Source of the DNA: Thermothelomyces thermophilus ATCC 42464 | Lineage: Eukaryota > Ascomycota > Sordariomycetes > Sordariales > Chaetomiaceae | DNA length: 64,000 bases | Direction: 5' to 3' | Assembly: GCF_000226095.1 (NCBI RefSeq) | Contig: NC_016472.1 | Span: forward strand, 7,564,001 to 7,628,000 | Part shown: piece after piece, positions 1 to 13,097 of the stretch | Layout: each line of letters starts with the position of its first letter | How positions within the stretch are numbered: the first letter of the stretch is position 1 | The notes under the pieces: model-generated | What the model was told of the DNA's origin: nothing | Seen by the model: the letters and a program-made list of their open reading frames with translations, nothing else | The model's database searches: none | Made by a program: the position numbers and the translations under genes

Positions 1-1086
1 TCTCAACTTGGGCATTGTCGTCTTCAATGGCGATCTCCTCTTCGCACACTGTGCTCCAGAACTCGACCGCAAGCTTGGCTACGTCCTCATCCTCGCTCTT
101 CATTCCCAGAATTGTGAGCCCGAAGAGAGCCTTCTCCATGTAGAACCTCATATTCTCGTAATAGAGGGCCATGATGCGGTTCAGGCAGCCAAATGCACCC
201 TGTTGTATCCGAGAATCCTCGGCCTGCGTGGCTTCGCAGACCACCTGCATGATGTAGTTGCGCTCCCCCTCGTGTTTGAAGTTGTTGCCTACGAACTCGA
301 GCGAGTCGCCGAGGGCGGTAATAGCAGCGAGGCGAACCTCATTGTTGGGCTCCTCCTTGCGCGCCCCCTGTACAACGGCCGTCAAGATAGCGTTGGAATG
401 GGCGACCAAGCTGGCTCTAAGCTCCGGCTCTTGGCTCTCGCAAATGAAACCGATCGTGGTCAGGGAGGCCTGCTTCTGATGTTGAGAGCCCTCGCTGACG
501 TTCCGCACGAGCGCGTGCATGAGTTCGGGCCACTGGTTACGGGGAAGCTCGATCGCGGCAATCGCGGCGACGACCTGGGCCGTCGCCTGACCGGCCTGGG
601 CATTGGTGGATGATAGCGTCTCCAAGGCCAGCTGCTTGATGCGCGTCTTGGTCTCTTGATCGGTCTGATCGAGCCATTTTTGTTGTAGTTCGGCTTGCCT
701 TGCAAACTCGCGTGCACTAAAGGCGTTCTTCAAGGCGATACCTGCCGCGGCACGAATGTGGCCCTCAATGCTCTCATTCGCGAGGGCTTGGACGAGTGTG
801 AGGAGGTATTGCGACTAAAGCCCCAGACAATGTAAGCAAAGGTGACTCGCAACCAATGGGGCATGTCAAGGCCGTCTTACAAAGTTTGTCTCGGCGGCAT
901 GGATAAGTTGCTGCTCGGCGGCATTGCGCAGAGTCGCGTCTGCGTGACGGTCAGCAAGGGGAACGTTCCAACTTCAGGGTCTCGGGCACAGCGTTTGCAG
1001 CGACCGAAGGTTTATTGGAACTGGGTACACTAACCAGGACTCAGCGAGTTGGTGAGAACCGTGTTGATGTCTGGTGCGCCTTCCAT
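1..1086 (-). CDS. KAP95: Importin subunit beta-1 (karyopherin Kap95), 5' part
   Basis: Nuclear import receptor that carries importin-alpha/NLS cargo through the nuclear pore. Three exons are visible: 1086-1035, 939-881 and 814-1 (runs off the left edge). The first exon gives MEGAPDINTVLTNSLSP, the second DATLRNAAEQQLIHAAETNF and the third SQYLLTLVQALANES, the typical start of fungal Kap95. The visible 308 codons carry the first HEAT repeats (importin-beta N-terminal, Ran-binding region), including GHIRAAAGIALKNAFSAREF and the WPELMHALV helix. Both introns (940-1034 and 815-880) have GT/AG ends and keep the frame. The start at 1086 is the first ATG in frame and matches family length at the N-terminus. 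The rest of the gene, about 570 codons, lies outside the window. The upstream neighbour on the same strand is the leucine gene, about 1.9 kb away. Confidence 0.93.
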
Positions 1087-2963
1087 GGTTGCGGTCCGGA
1101 TGCTGCGGCCAGAAGTCGAGGTGACGGAAAGCGGGGGCTGCGAAAGTGAGAGAAGAAGCGTTGCTAGGGAGAAGGACGACGCCGTTTGCAGCTAAAGTTT
1201 GCGCGGGACACAGGCGGGGGTCGTGGGGATCCACAAGGGTATCGGGAGGCCTGGCCTGGCCTTGGGGCTGCGGTTGAGCAAAAACACGTCGAGGTGTTTT
1301 TGGACAGAAAGGATGTCGGGGGCCGCCTGAAAGATGGAGGATTTCGGACGTGCCGAAGGTTCAGCCGGAGTTGAACGTATGCGGGTCTGTTGTTTTGTTC
1401 AAATTTTTTGTTGTCAACAATCGAAGATCCAGTGTGGATGCCGCCAATGCCACACGAATACCTACACTACACTAAGATAGCAGGTGCCGAGAAACGGGCT
1501 TGCGTTGCTGAATTAGAATAAAAGCGTTGCCGCCAAAAGGAGCGTATCGAAGGAGACAGAGAGGAGATCTGCACGGGGCGACAGAGACCGGGGTGCAGGA
1601 GGAGTTCTCTTTGCTGAGTTTCGAGAACGAGTCACAAGCAGCAGCCAAAAAGGCGGTCTTTGAAGGCCAAGTAGATGATGCGGAGTTGACGAGGGGGTCC
1701 AGTGTCGGTTTTGGCGAGCAAGGGCAGCGGCCCCGTAAAAACCAGAGAGTGGTGATTCGGTTCCATATCCACACTGTACGATCCAGCCAGTCCTACCGGT
1801 TCGCAGTGAACACTTTAGTGTCCAACCCCTTCATGGCACAGTGCGCATCTGTAGGGCTACCAACGGACTCATGTATGGTCGCCCCGCGCGGATGCAGCCG
1901 GAATGGGGGCCCGACTGTTCGAGATCCAAGGGAATCGGTCACCCAGACACGAGCCGAAGAGTTTAACAGATGTTTCGTGTCTCATCTATTCCTCCGTAAA
2001 GTATAAACTGCGAACATCACACGTTCCTTGACGGCGATTGATCGCAGTGCGTGCGACAACACCAAAATTCTTCGCTCTGGCTTCGGGCGAGGGGCAAGCT
2101 TTGCCCCGTTGTGGAGCCTGGGCAGCAAACAGAAACCTGCACCGCCGTCGTGTTTTTAGGAAAACCGACCTACTGTGTGTGGTATATACGGAGTATATAC
2201 ATACAAGACAGATTCCCGAACGGGCCACCGGCATACGTCTCGGGTGGCTTGCAGCAAACGCCACTTGTTCCCTTGTTCGCTTGTCTATAGGTTTCGCGGA
2301 ATTTCTTCACGATTTACATGCAATGGGCCTTTGGCGGAACAGCCTGGCAGCCCGAAATTTTTCATATGAACGGGCAATGGGCAGGAGGAAGGGACTTGAT
2401 AAGTAAATTACCTTATCTAATTCGCAGCTGTTCGGCCAAGGCGGGAGGCCAGGGACTACTTGTACATACAACTTGAGCGCCACTTCAGGAGAAAGTCCTC
2501 GCTTGATCGAATGTAATAAACGGTCAAAGATTCGAGTGGGCTTCTTGCCAGAACGCAAGCCAAGACATACTCCATAACCCTGACCCTAACCCTACTTCTC
2601 GACCTCCGTTTTCATCTGTCGGGGGCAGCCCTCCGCCCGCAATCCGTAATCCGTCATCCGTACTCCGTACATGTGATTGTCATTGATTATTTGGTCTCCA
2701 CCCAGCCAGCAGCTTCCTATCACAACAAATACAAGGTGCCATGTCATTTGTAGAACAGGATAAAGACACGGTAACTTTCCTTTTTTTTGTAGATTCAAGT
2801 CGAGATACGCCCCTGGTATCAGGAGCAACAACTAGCGTAGTTTCTGCTTTTGTCCCCCCCCTCCTTTGGTAACTTTTGTTATTTTTCTATCCCCCCAAGA
2901 GATGTGAAACAGATTTTGTCGAGATTCTTGGAAGCAAGGTCGAAATCACACAGCGCGCCCAAA
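1087..2963. other. Intergenic, Kap95 promoter and LEU4 3' flank
   Basis: No gene recognised. Reading frames at 1527-2006 and 2038-2406 (plus) are open, but their products resemble nothing known and the longer begins at a TTG. The stretch holds one TACGGAGTA motif (2187-2195), a degenerate ATCCGTA-type repeat ending in TACTCCGTA (2641-2670), and a run of telomere-like hexamers (2575-2592). Confidence 0.6.
2575..2594. repeat. Interstitial telomere-like hexamers
   Basis: Reads TAACCC TGACCC TAACCC TA, three consecutive hexamers of the ascomycete telomere repeat (CCCTAA) with one mismatch. It lies in the 3' flank of the 2-isopropylmalate synthase gene. Such short tracts can be repair scars or binding sites for telobox proteins; which one applies is not shown here. 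Confidence 0.7.
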
Positions 2964-5183
<2,220 letters not shown>

Positions 5184-5311
5184 CTTGGCCGATTGCGGAG
5201 GCAGAAGAAGCCAATGGAAAGGGTAAAGCCGGGTTCCTCTTTCGCCCAATACGTCCCTCTTCGTAACTGAGGCTCTTAAGCACTCCTGACTGTCGTCTAG
5301 AAGCGGAATCT

Positions 5312-6274
5312 ATGCTTCCCTATATATGCAGCAGTTCGAGGGCCGGTTTGTTGTGTAAATCACTGTGTTCGTGGGATGTGGACGGGTCCAAGTGGCTAGT
5401 CAAGGGGAGAGACCTGAGTCATAAGGACGAGGGCCCCATTGGCGCTGACCCGGGAGACGAAAAAAAAAGGACCCGGCTTTTGCCAAATACCGCGTCCAGT
5501 CCTGGTTGCGGCAATCTTGCCCCACTACCAGTGATCGATCCACGCCTTATTCCGCCACCATCGAGACCGTTTTGCAAGGGCGAGGTTTCAGGGCGCAGAG
5601 GTGCGCCTTGTGTGTTGTACACACATGTACGGAGGTATGTACAATACTTGGACAGCACAGAGCCATGGCGGGGTTGGGTTCCATTGTTTTTGCCCCTCCT
5701 TTCCCTTCTCGAGGTGGTGCATTGCATATTGCGCCTGTCCCCTGGCCTGGCGGATCCTAGTCCTCAATATTTGTCTCCCCCGGGAAGTTCTGGGTGGTTG
5801 CAAGGCATTCTCGTCGACCAGCTTCCAGCTCACACACACATCAAGCAGGCGTCAGACACTATAGCGCGAACAATGTCTGACTTAAGCTGCAAACGAACCT
5901 TGGACCTTGCCAATCCAAACCAACTTGAGATGTGGGGCATCGGCACCTTTACCCCACATGAGGGCCCTCGGCGGGGGTTGTGTGAAAAAGTGGGCCGAAC
6001 TCGGATGGAGGCCCAGGTAAATACCCCGTACATACCTAGGTACCTAGGTAACTTACTGTGTACTCTGTATCTCGAGTGTGTGTATATTAAGGTACCTAGT
6101 CTGGTACTCAACACATATGGGATACAATGTTGCGAAACCCATCGCTGCATCTCAGCCTGCTTACTGCTTGCTTGTTTTCAGTGTGGGGCAGGACGCAGAT
6201 GTGCCAAGTCTGGTAACGTTATTTTCTTCGGTGACTCGAGCAGACCTTGCAAAGATTGGGCGGCTGGACGGTAG
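5312..6274 (+). CDS. Long orphan reading frame, coding status doubtful
   Basis: Begins at ATG 5312 and runs 320 codons without a stop in a region of moderate GC. The product is Cys- and Pro-rich and resembles nothing I recognise. It has no intron, domain or signal peptide that I can name, and it translates straight through the 18-bp TACCTAGG palindrome. It lies in the promoter region of the divergently oriented LEU4. A frame this long is unlikely by chance at this base composition, but its amino-acid make-up looks unlike the real genes here. It may be a de novo transcript, a lineage-specific gene or chance. Confidence 0.2.
   Translation: MLPYICSSSRAGLLCKSLCSWDVDGSKWLVKGRDLSHKDEGPIGADPGDEKKRTRLLPNTASSPGCGNLAPLPVIDPRLIPPPSRPFCKGEVSGRRGAPCVLYTHVRRYVQYLDSTEPWRGWVPLFLPLLSLLEVVHCILRLSPGLADPSPQYLSPPGSSGWLQGILVDQLPAHTHIKQASDTIARTMSDLSCKRTLDLANPNQLEMWGIGTFTPHEGPRRGLCEKVGRTRMEAQVNTPYIPRYLGNLLCTLYLECVYIKVPSLVLNTYGIQCCETHRCISACLLLACFQCGAGRRCAKSGNVIFFGDSSRPCKDWAAGR
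5415..5421 (-). promoter_or_regulatory. Candidate CPC-1/Gcn4 site upstream of LEU4
   Basis: Perfect TGACTCA on the minus strand (read in LEU4's direction as ATGACTCA), 232 bp upstream of the LEU4 ATG. In fungi, leucine genes are classical targets of cross-pathway (general amino-acid) control through this heptamer. A second copy lies at 6331-6337. Binding is inferred from motif and position only. Confidence 0.5.
6033..6050. repeat. 18-bp perfect palindrome
   Basis: TACCTAGGTACCTAGGTA equals its own reverse complement and consists of two overlapping TACCTAGGTA units. Related single units occur near 6090 (GGTACCTAG) and 21370 (GTACCTAGG). It lies in non-coding DNA between LEU4 and the ferric reductase gene. 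No function is known to me. Confidence 0.7.
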
Positions 6275-7104
6275 GTGAAGCAAGGTGCCAGAACAGGGAA
6301 CCTGAGAGATTATCTGGGAAGGCTCGTCAGTGACTCAACAAAAGCAAGGGCCGCAGGCTAATTTCTCGACAAAAAAAATTGAAAACAGGAAGACTAAAGA
6401 AAGAGAAGCTGGGGAAAAGAGGGAAGGAAAAAAACAAGAAGAAAGGTGTCTCTGAGACATTCCGGCCTCGACGAGTCTCCGCCTCTTGCTCCATCATCTT
6501 TCACCTGCATTGCGAAAGCCGCCAAACTGTAAGCTTTGCAATAATGTTTGCGAAGTACATACACATACATCCGTACAATGTATGGAGAATTCGAAGGTTG
6601 TCTAATGCTTGGTGAGTCCAGGATAGTCACATCTTCCTGCTTCACACGGGGTGTCGTATCTGGGAGGATCCGGAACAGGTGAGCCTCGCGCGTTGTAACA
6701 TATATGAATGCACATACAGTATCGAGTACATGGACAATATTTGACAACATTGAGCACCGTCGGGTTGGCAGCATCGCTCGAGCACCTTGGCCAATCCTCT
6801 CTTGTTGCTTCCAAGAGCATTCTCAGATGCCGCTATGGTTTCCCAGAGCCCAATGCGCCACAATGTACATAGGAGGGAGGGGAGCGTCATTCAGTGAATT
6901 GAACAAGAAGAAACAGGGTATAATTAAATAAAGATATGCCTCCTCAACGCGCTGCCGCTATGCTGAAACCTCTAAACAAGAACAAACCGGTGACCAAGCA
7001 GAAGGTGTCGCCGTCTAGTTCGCTCGTTCTATTCCGATATCGAAGAAGGAAAAAAAAAACCTGCCGCCCACACCCTAACCAATGAATGAATGTACAACAC
7101 GGGA

Positions 7105-9003
7105 TCACCAGGTAAAGCTCTCCTCGACAAAGTCAACAACGGTCCCGTGGGCCTGCACCTTGCGGACCGCATCCCTCACGTCATCCGCCAGCCCTCCCGG
7201 CCCACAGACGGACACGCACATGGCGCCCATCTGCTCGCCGACCTCCTTGGCCAGCAGCATGGGGATGTTGGGCCGCCCCGGGAACATCTGCACGGTGGTG
7301 GAGCTCGAGACGACCTGGCTCGGCGTACGGGGCCGGGTGATGAAGAGGCGGATCTGCAGCACGTCCCTGCGGTTCGGGAGCTTCAGGATGTGATCCATGT
7401 ACGGGCGGGCCCACTCGAGCAGCTCGTAGTCGCGGACGATCCAGACGAGCGTGATGCGGCGCGTCGCTACCGTGCCGGCATTGTAGCCGTCGATGAGGTG
7501 CCGCAGGTAGCTGATCTGGTGGGTGATGCCCGTGGCGCCCGCGAAGAGCACGCAGTGGCCGTAGCTGTCCATGCTGAAGCCGAGGGCGTAGGGCCCCTCG
7601 AAGGCGGCGCGCATCGAGATGGCGCGGCCCTGGGGGGCCTGGAGGGCCTTGTCGTAGAGCTTGCGGGTGAAGCCGGAGTGGGCGCCGATGATGAAGGAGA
7701 CGGTCGTGCCGACCGCCTCGCGTGGCGGGCGAAGCCTGCCCTTTTCCTTCTCGCTCGTCGGGAGGACGTCGTCGTCGCGGTAGCGGTGTTGGTACCAGGC
7801 GATCGAGAAGGGGTGGTTCTCCCAGAAGTTGACGCCCGCGAACCTGAGGTAGGCGTGCTGGCCAGGCCGGATGTTGACGAAGCGGGGGAGGTGCATGGTG
7901 ACGCGGCAGGCCTCGCCGGGCAGGGCCTCGACGATGGCCTCGGTGAAGCCCCGTGCCGACCAGTTGGCGTAGGCTAGGCGGAACATGCGCGCTGTCCTTT
8001 CGGCCAGCCACAGGAACACGATGGCCATGATCCAAGACGTTTGTGGCAGGCCCCCCGGAACCGTGGCCGTGACGCAATGAATCCAGGTGCAAATGAAGGC
8101 GATCAGGGCCAGGATGATGTGGGTGTTGAGGAACGTCTCGTAGAAGGCATGCCGCACCGGGGAAAAGGCCAAGAAGAGGATGAGGGTCATGGCCGCGACT
8201 CCGACCGTGCCAGAACCGATAAAACGGTCGTTGAGGATCTTCCGCTGCACGCCTTCCCATCCGCCGTCGGCCACTTGCACGATCGCCCATGCGATGAAGT
8301 GGATAATGACCTCGATGATGGAGATCCGTCCCATCCACCGGTGTAATAGGTTGTAGGTGTCAAAGCTGACATTGAGGAGGTTGATCAGGGGGTTGTTGCG
8401 GCCGGCGAAGATGATGAGAGGCACCATGCTCACGACGGAAAGCGTCCCCGAGCGACCGCGGATCTCGGCGCACAACGCGTACTTGTTCTCGTTCTTCCAG
8501 TCGAGGACGAAGAGGTAGGCAAGGTTGCTGGCTAGGTAACCAAAGAGCAGGAGGCTGTGAAGCCTCGAGGGGAGCGTCCCCATATTGGCAGCGCTCGAGA
8601 GGCGGATTTCGCGGTTGTGTCGCTTCCTCCACAGGGGCGCATAGAGGAGATCCCTCTTCAGGCCGGGCATCTTGCTCCACTGCGTTCGCTTCCAGAACTC
8701 TTGCTTTTCCCCGGGCAAGGACATGGCCGAAACGAGCCGTAGTTGCGCCCACGCCAGCCCGACGATCCTGGCCAGAAGCATCACAAGGCCGACAATGCCC
8801 AGACTCCACCAGAGAAGTTCGGTAAACAACATGTTATTGGGCTGGTTGACACCGTTGAGGCCGGTACCGTAGGGTGCAATGGTGTTGCTGGGGGTGGCTG
8901 CAGCAGTTTGCGTCATCGTCGTTGCTGTGTCTCGTTGCTGTAGTACTGTCGCCGTCGCGATGGCGAGCCCCTGGTCAGGGAGCCCATGGTGTGCGAGGTC
9001 CAT
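7105..9003 (-). CDS. Ferric-reductase-like transmembrane flavocytochrome (FRE family)
   Basis: Predicted plasma-membrane (or vacuolar) metalloreductase passing electrons from NAD(P)H through FAD and two hemes to ferric or cupric ions. Single exon, 632 residues from ATG 9003; an earlier in-frame ATG at 9090 would add 29 residues but the later one fits family starts better. Order: N-terminal exoplasmic stretch, first membrane helix (WWSLGIVGLVMLLARIV), then the ferric reductase membrane core. Four heme-ligand histidines are visible as two H-X13-H pairs (residues 221/235 and 295/309). HPFSI (397-400) is the FAD-binding motif. GPYALGFSMDSYGHCVLFAGATG is the start of the NAD-binding lobe and CGPGGLADDVR its nucleotide-binding end. 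No siderophore genes adjoin it, so the substrate is not set by context. Confidence 0.9.
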   Translation of the reverse strand: MDLAHHGLPDQGLAIATATVLQQRDTATTMTQTAAATPSNTIAPYGTGLNGVNQPNNMLFTELLWWSLGIVGLVMLLARIVGLAWAQLRLVSAMSLPGEKQEFWKRTQWSKMPGLKRDLLYAPLWRKRHNREIRLSSAANMGTLPSRLHSLLLFGYLASNLAYLFVLDWKNENKYALCAEIRGRSGTLSVVSMVPLIIFAGRNNPLINLLNVSFDTYNLLHRWMGRISIIEVIIHFIAWAIVQVADGGWEGVQRKILNDRFIGSGTVGVAAMTLILFLAFSPVRHAFYETFLNTHIILALIAFICTWIHCVTATVPGGLPQTSWIMAIVFLWLAERTARMFRLAYANWSARGFTEAIVEALPGEACRVTMHLPRFVNIRPGQHAYLRFAGVNFWENHPFSIAWYQHRYRDDDVLPTSEKEKGRLRPPREAVGTTVSFIIGAHSGFTRKLYDKALQAPQGRAISMRAAFEGPYALGFSMDSYGHCVLFAGATGITHQISYLRHLIDGYNAGTVATRRITLVWIVRDYELLEWARPYMDHILKLPNRRDVLQIRLFITRPRTPSQVVSSSTTVQMFPGRPNIPMLLAKEVGEQMGAMCVSVCGPGGLADDVRDAVRKVQAHGTVVDFVEESFTW

Positions 9004-12000
9004 CTTGGGATCTCTTGGCTGGGTATACTCAAAACAGGTGTTAAGGTAGGGATGATGGTTGAAGGCGGAGGAAGGGGGCTGGAGGACCAAGAAGACGAGA
9101 CGCGGCCTCTCACGTCCAGTCGCAATCGCTCTTCTTTAGCGATTATCTGACGTGACTTTGAGTTGGTGAGACAAAAGGCCGCGTGTCATTGAGAGAGGCG
9201 GTAGAAGGTGAACATTCCCATTGTCTACCGGACAATAGCGGGGTCACAAAGAGGATGAGTAAGGTTGACTTCTCCCGTGCTTCGGACCAACAGCAAAGTT
9301 CTCGGATGAAGATGCGAGCGCCGATGTTATCGATAGACGTCAAACAGAGCGAGAGTATATACAAGGCAAGCTGCCGAAAAATGGTGGGTTTTGCTGAAGT
9401 CGTTGATGAAGGTGAATGGTGAATCGAGTAGTTACCGCTTTGCCAGAAAGCTGCGAAGAATCAACAAGGGCAGATCCCTTCTGAGATTGAGATCGGCCCC
9501 GAAATCTGCGAATCCAGGGTGACTTGGAAGGCGAGCGACGAAGTGACCGAGGATCACCGGAATGGGTGAAGCGAAGTGAAATCAAGTGCGACACGATTGC
9601 GATGCAGAACGAATGCTAGACTGACTTATCGCCTCTCACTATCCCGACACAGCACCACAGGGCGTGTCAAGGTGGTAGGCAAGGGAAGAGAAGGAACGAA
9701 CAAGGAACGTGCAGGCCTGACCCGAAGGTCTTCGCACTTGGGGTGTAGCTCCAAGCAAAAATGGAGTGGTTGAGGAAGGGAGGCCGGAGGCTTGAGAGAG
9801 ATCGAGGACGCATAGCCGCGCGCGAGGCCACGATCGTTAGGTACCTTTTAAAGAAAAGAAAAAACATCGTCGAAGCGGCTCCTTCCGAGGAAGCCACTTC
9901 GACGTCGTGCCACTTGCAGCGGGGCAAGGCCTTGGATATCCATCCTCATCCAACCGAGCTCGTGGGATGTCCCCTTCTTTGAGCTTACCATCTTTGCGAA
10001 CACACCACTGGGGGCAGAATAACCCCGGAAACACCTATCAGGTAGGGCTGGTGGTCCGCTATCGTCCGGTTTTGCGCAGACCTGGCCGCGGCGTCCTTGC
10101 GGTGGCCAAGGTTTGGTAAGGATCTGATTTGGAGCAAGCGAAATTATTGGATGTGGACTTTCGACGGCGGATTCAGGTCTCATGCAGTTGACAGGGGGCT
10201 ACGAGTCTGATTGGCCCATTGTTTCCGAGCCGTTTCTCGAGGCCCCTGGCCCAGCGCCGCTATCCCCACATGGCGGTGACGGTGTGCCTGGTATGGTGTG
10301 GATTTCTGTAGTGTACTCCGTACTCTACACTAATACGGATACTACTCCCAATGCGCAACTTCAACCGACGAGGAAAGAGCCGCACAATTGCGTAAGACGT
10401 ATACATATCGGGCAGCAACTGGGAAAGCTACGAGTCATCGCAGGCAAAGTCAATACACCGAGTGAACCGCCGGTCAAAGTCACTCGCTGCTCAGGAGAAA
10501 ACCCAGGTGTAGGCCGGACAAGTGCATCTTATATAGTTATGCAAGACGAAGTACGGATCTGTACAAGAATCTTGTCGACTCGAATATCCAATTTGGGAAA
10601 GTCGGTGGCCGACTCCGCCCGCACCAACTTTGCCGCATTGTCGTACGGGAACGGGTCCGGTCGAATCAGGAGATAGCAGAAAATACACCGCGAAGTATCC
10701 GTATCTACTCGACAAAGCATCTCCTCAACCTGGGCTTGTCCCACGGTCCAGGGTCGCTCGGGATCTGCCGCAGCAAGTCGATCCTCCATGCTCGCTGGAT
10801 CTACGTACATCATAACCATCCTCGTCCATATGAATGCACGTGCTTCAGTAATGGTCTCGTCCGACTTCCTATAACCTTCCATGTCGGTCGTTCATACAGA
10901 GAAAGATCCTGAGCGACCTTTTCACAGCGGGAGCTCAACGTTGGCCCTAGTGGCGAAGCGCGGGACCGTTTTCTTAAGTGACCCGCCCAACGAGATGAGA
11001 GGGGCTCTCCCCCATGGCCCAGACCACGTTCCTTCTCGTATCAAGTGCACGGAATAACTACACACTACACTATGGCATACCTGTCGCATCATCTCGCCCC
11101 GAAAGCACATACGGTGGACCTGGTGTACTTATCTTAGTCGATACGCTTGTGAGCTGGGAAGACCAACAAGCTTCATACATGGTAAGAAGCCGTGGACATG
11201 ATGCCTTTCGTGGATAAGGTCGAATACGCGTGTCTCGAAATCTGTTGCATCATGCAAAAGACGTTGACGTGACCAACGTTTCTCTACTCATGAGAACCCG
11301 GTCAAGTGCTCGGACGGCATTGTCGCCAGCAACAATCGTCAAAAGTTTTGTGTACAGCTCTTCCACAGACCGCAGAGAGAGAAGGATCCCACTTCGAACG
11401 CTGTGCATCGGACAAGATGCCGCCGGCGGATGTTGCTGCGTCGTGCGAAGGGACCTATCCCCGGCCGCAACCCCAAGTAACTGTGCTGCTCAGCCACGAC
11501 TTACACGTGGGATGCTCTTGGCAGCTGTGTATTTTAGAGTGCCCAGATCGATCTACGGACTGCAAAAGCTCCCTTGTTGATGAAGCAATCAAGCCACTGG
11601 TCCTGGTAAGTGAAGTTGACGTACTGGAGCGACATCACTGTATAAAATCTATTGGGGAACAAAAACAAAAAAAAAAGCGAGAAAAAAAAGAAAAAAAGAA
11701 CAAAAAGAAAGAGAGAGAGAAAATAAAAAAACGATACGGGGTAGTTACTACTCGGAAAGGAACGGGCTTTCCAAATGGGAAGCGCACCCAGTGATTACAA
11801 CAAAGCGCGAGGCACGAAGTGTATGTACGGACAGTACTGTACGGAGTACACTACAAGGTGTGATGAGCTTGTGCGAGGTTGATAGGGTCCAAGCTTCCTG
11901 ATGTTGCAGTTGGAGGAAACAAAATGCAAGCCGTGTAAACTGTCACTAACACTGTAAACACATACTATCTCTCGTCATTGGGCCGGAATTTTCCATGAGC

Positions 12001-12153
12001 CAGAAACACAACGGATGCCAAGAGTTTCGGGAAAGCATCATCCACGGCCGACCGGCGAAGCGCACGCAGACAAGTAACGTTATCGAGGGAATTGCGCCAC
12101 CGCACCGCCCGATCCGCTCAATTGATCCAAGTCCTGCTCCTCGTCCGTCCACC
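9004..12153. other. 3.1-kb intergenic between FRE gene and MIC19
   Basis: No recognised gene. Contains two TACGGAGTA motifs (10314-10322 and 11840-11848), a purine/A-rich low-complexity tract (about 11658-11735), and a 117-codon minus-strand frame (10529-10882, listed separately). FRE and MIC19 are divergent, so both promoters should lie here. Confidence 0.55.
10529..10882 (-). CDS. Possible small orphan gene, 117 residues
   Basis: ATG-initiated frame whose product has a protein-like mix of charged and hydrophobic residues (starts MEGYRKSDETITEARAFIW). There is no recognised domain or signal peptide. It contains a few Cys and a DPERPW segment. It stands alone in the intergenic region between FRE and MIC19. 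It could also be one exon of a spliced gene. Only the composition supports it. Confidence 0.22.
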   Translation of the reverse strand: MEGYRKSDETITEARAFIWTRMVMMYVDPASMEDRLAAADPERPWTVGQAQVEEMLCRVDTDTSRCIFCYLLIRPDPFPYDNAAKLVRAESATDFPKLDIRVDKILVQIRTSSCITI

Positions 12154-12869
12154 ATGGGTTCTGCCTCGTCCAAGCCCTCAGATTCTGTCCCACAGGTGTG
12201 GAGGGGGTACGGTCAACGCCCTTGGAGCTCTCCGCGACCTCGGTTTGCTCGTCGTCAAAAGCTAACCACCTCCCAGGTCCTCCCAGACCGGGGTGTCGCA
12301 GAACCTAGTCGAAGCCCTCGAGGCCAGCAATGAGGTCAGATACCGATCCGATCCCGCCCTTTCCCCCCTTCCCCCCTTCTCCCCCTCTCCTCCCTCCTTT
12401 CCGGCTACCGCTCAGTCCAGTCCACCGTTAGTCTAACCTGCCCCCGTCTGTACGAGCCACACAGACCAACATTTCCCGCCTCCAATCGCTCGAGCTCCAT
12501 ATCCAGGAGCGCGTTACCGCCGAGCTGAGGCGCCTCCGCGAGCAGGAAGCCGAGTCCCTGCGCGCGGCGCAGCAAAAGCTCTCGGCCGAGCCCGCCGCCG
12601 ACCAGGAGCAGGGGAGCGAGCAGCAGCGGCAGCTCGGCGGGCCCAGCAGGCACGAGGTCGCCAAGGCGATCCAGGACCTGCGGGCCAAGCTCGAGGAGAG
12701 GAAGAAGGTGCGGCAGCTGCCAGAGAGCGTGGAGAGCGCAAAGAACGACGTGGTGCGGTGCCTGCGCGAGAACGACCGGCGGCCGCTCGACTGCTGGCGT
12801 GAGGTGGAGGCCTTCAAGGAGGAGGTCAGGAAGCTAGAAAAGGGCTGGGTTGATAAGGTCGTCAGCTAG
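12154..12869 (+). CDS. MIC19: MICOS complex subunit Mic19 (DUF1690/CHCH type)
   Basis: Subunit of the mitochondrial contact site and cristae organizing system at the inner membrane. Three exons: 12154-12206, 12277-12334, 12465-12869 (171 residues). The ATG has an ideal ACCATGG context. The N-terminus MGSASSK is a candidate N-myristoylation signal, as in the family. The exon 1/2 join gives VWRGSSQTGVSQNLVEALEASNE and exon 3 starts TNISRLQSLELHIQERV, the family's conserved block. A long charged coiled coil (about residues 45-135) follows. The C-terminus has the CHCH-like block with two cysteines 11 apart (CLRENDRRPLDC) and ends FKEEVRKLEKGWVDKVVS. I chose the donor at 12207 (GTACGG) over a nearer CAG/GTGTGG because only it keeps the conserved frame. 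Introns are 70 and 130 nt. Confidence 0.9.
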
Positions 12870-13097
12870 AGAAGGGGATCGATGGGAACGATGGGTGTGA
12901 TGGTTTTGTGGCTGGAGGATATCATTTTACCCCAGGCCGCTATTGTATACCAGTGAGATGATATTGCGCATGGATTAGGGGCCAAAGGGAGAAGCCCCTA
13001 AGAGGCATGGAGCCGGTTTCGTCGGGATGGATAGACAAAAATGTGAAGTCAGAAGGCGCTGACGAATCACGACGGCACAGAAAATGTGAAGATGAAT

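Larger units (their letters stand above)
5184..7104. other. Intergenic, LEU4 promoter and FRE 3' flank
   Basis: Contains a CPC-1/Gcn4 site (5415-5421), a second such heptamer at 6331-6337, an 18-bp perfect palindrome (6033-6050), and an unexplained 320-codon frame (5312-6274, listed separately). No other coding signal was recognised. Confidence 0.55.

Noticed and set aside
1527-2006. 159-codon plus-strand frame beside KAP95
   Set aside because: Begins at TTG, resembles nothing, and has no splice structure that would extend it.
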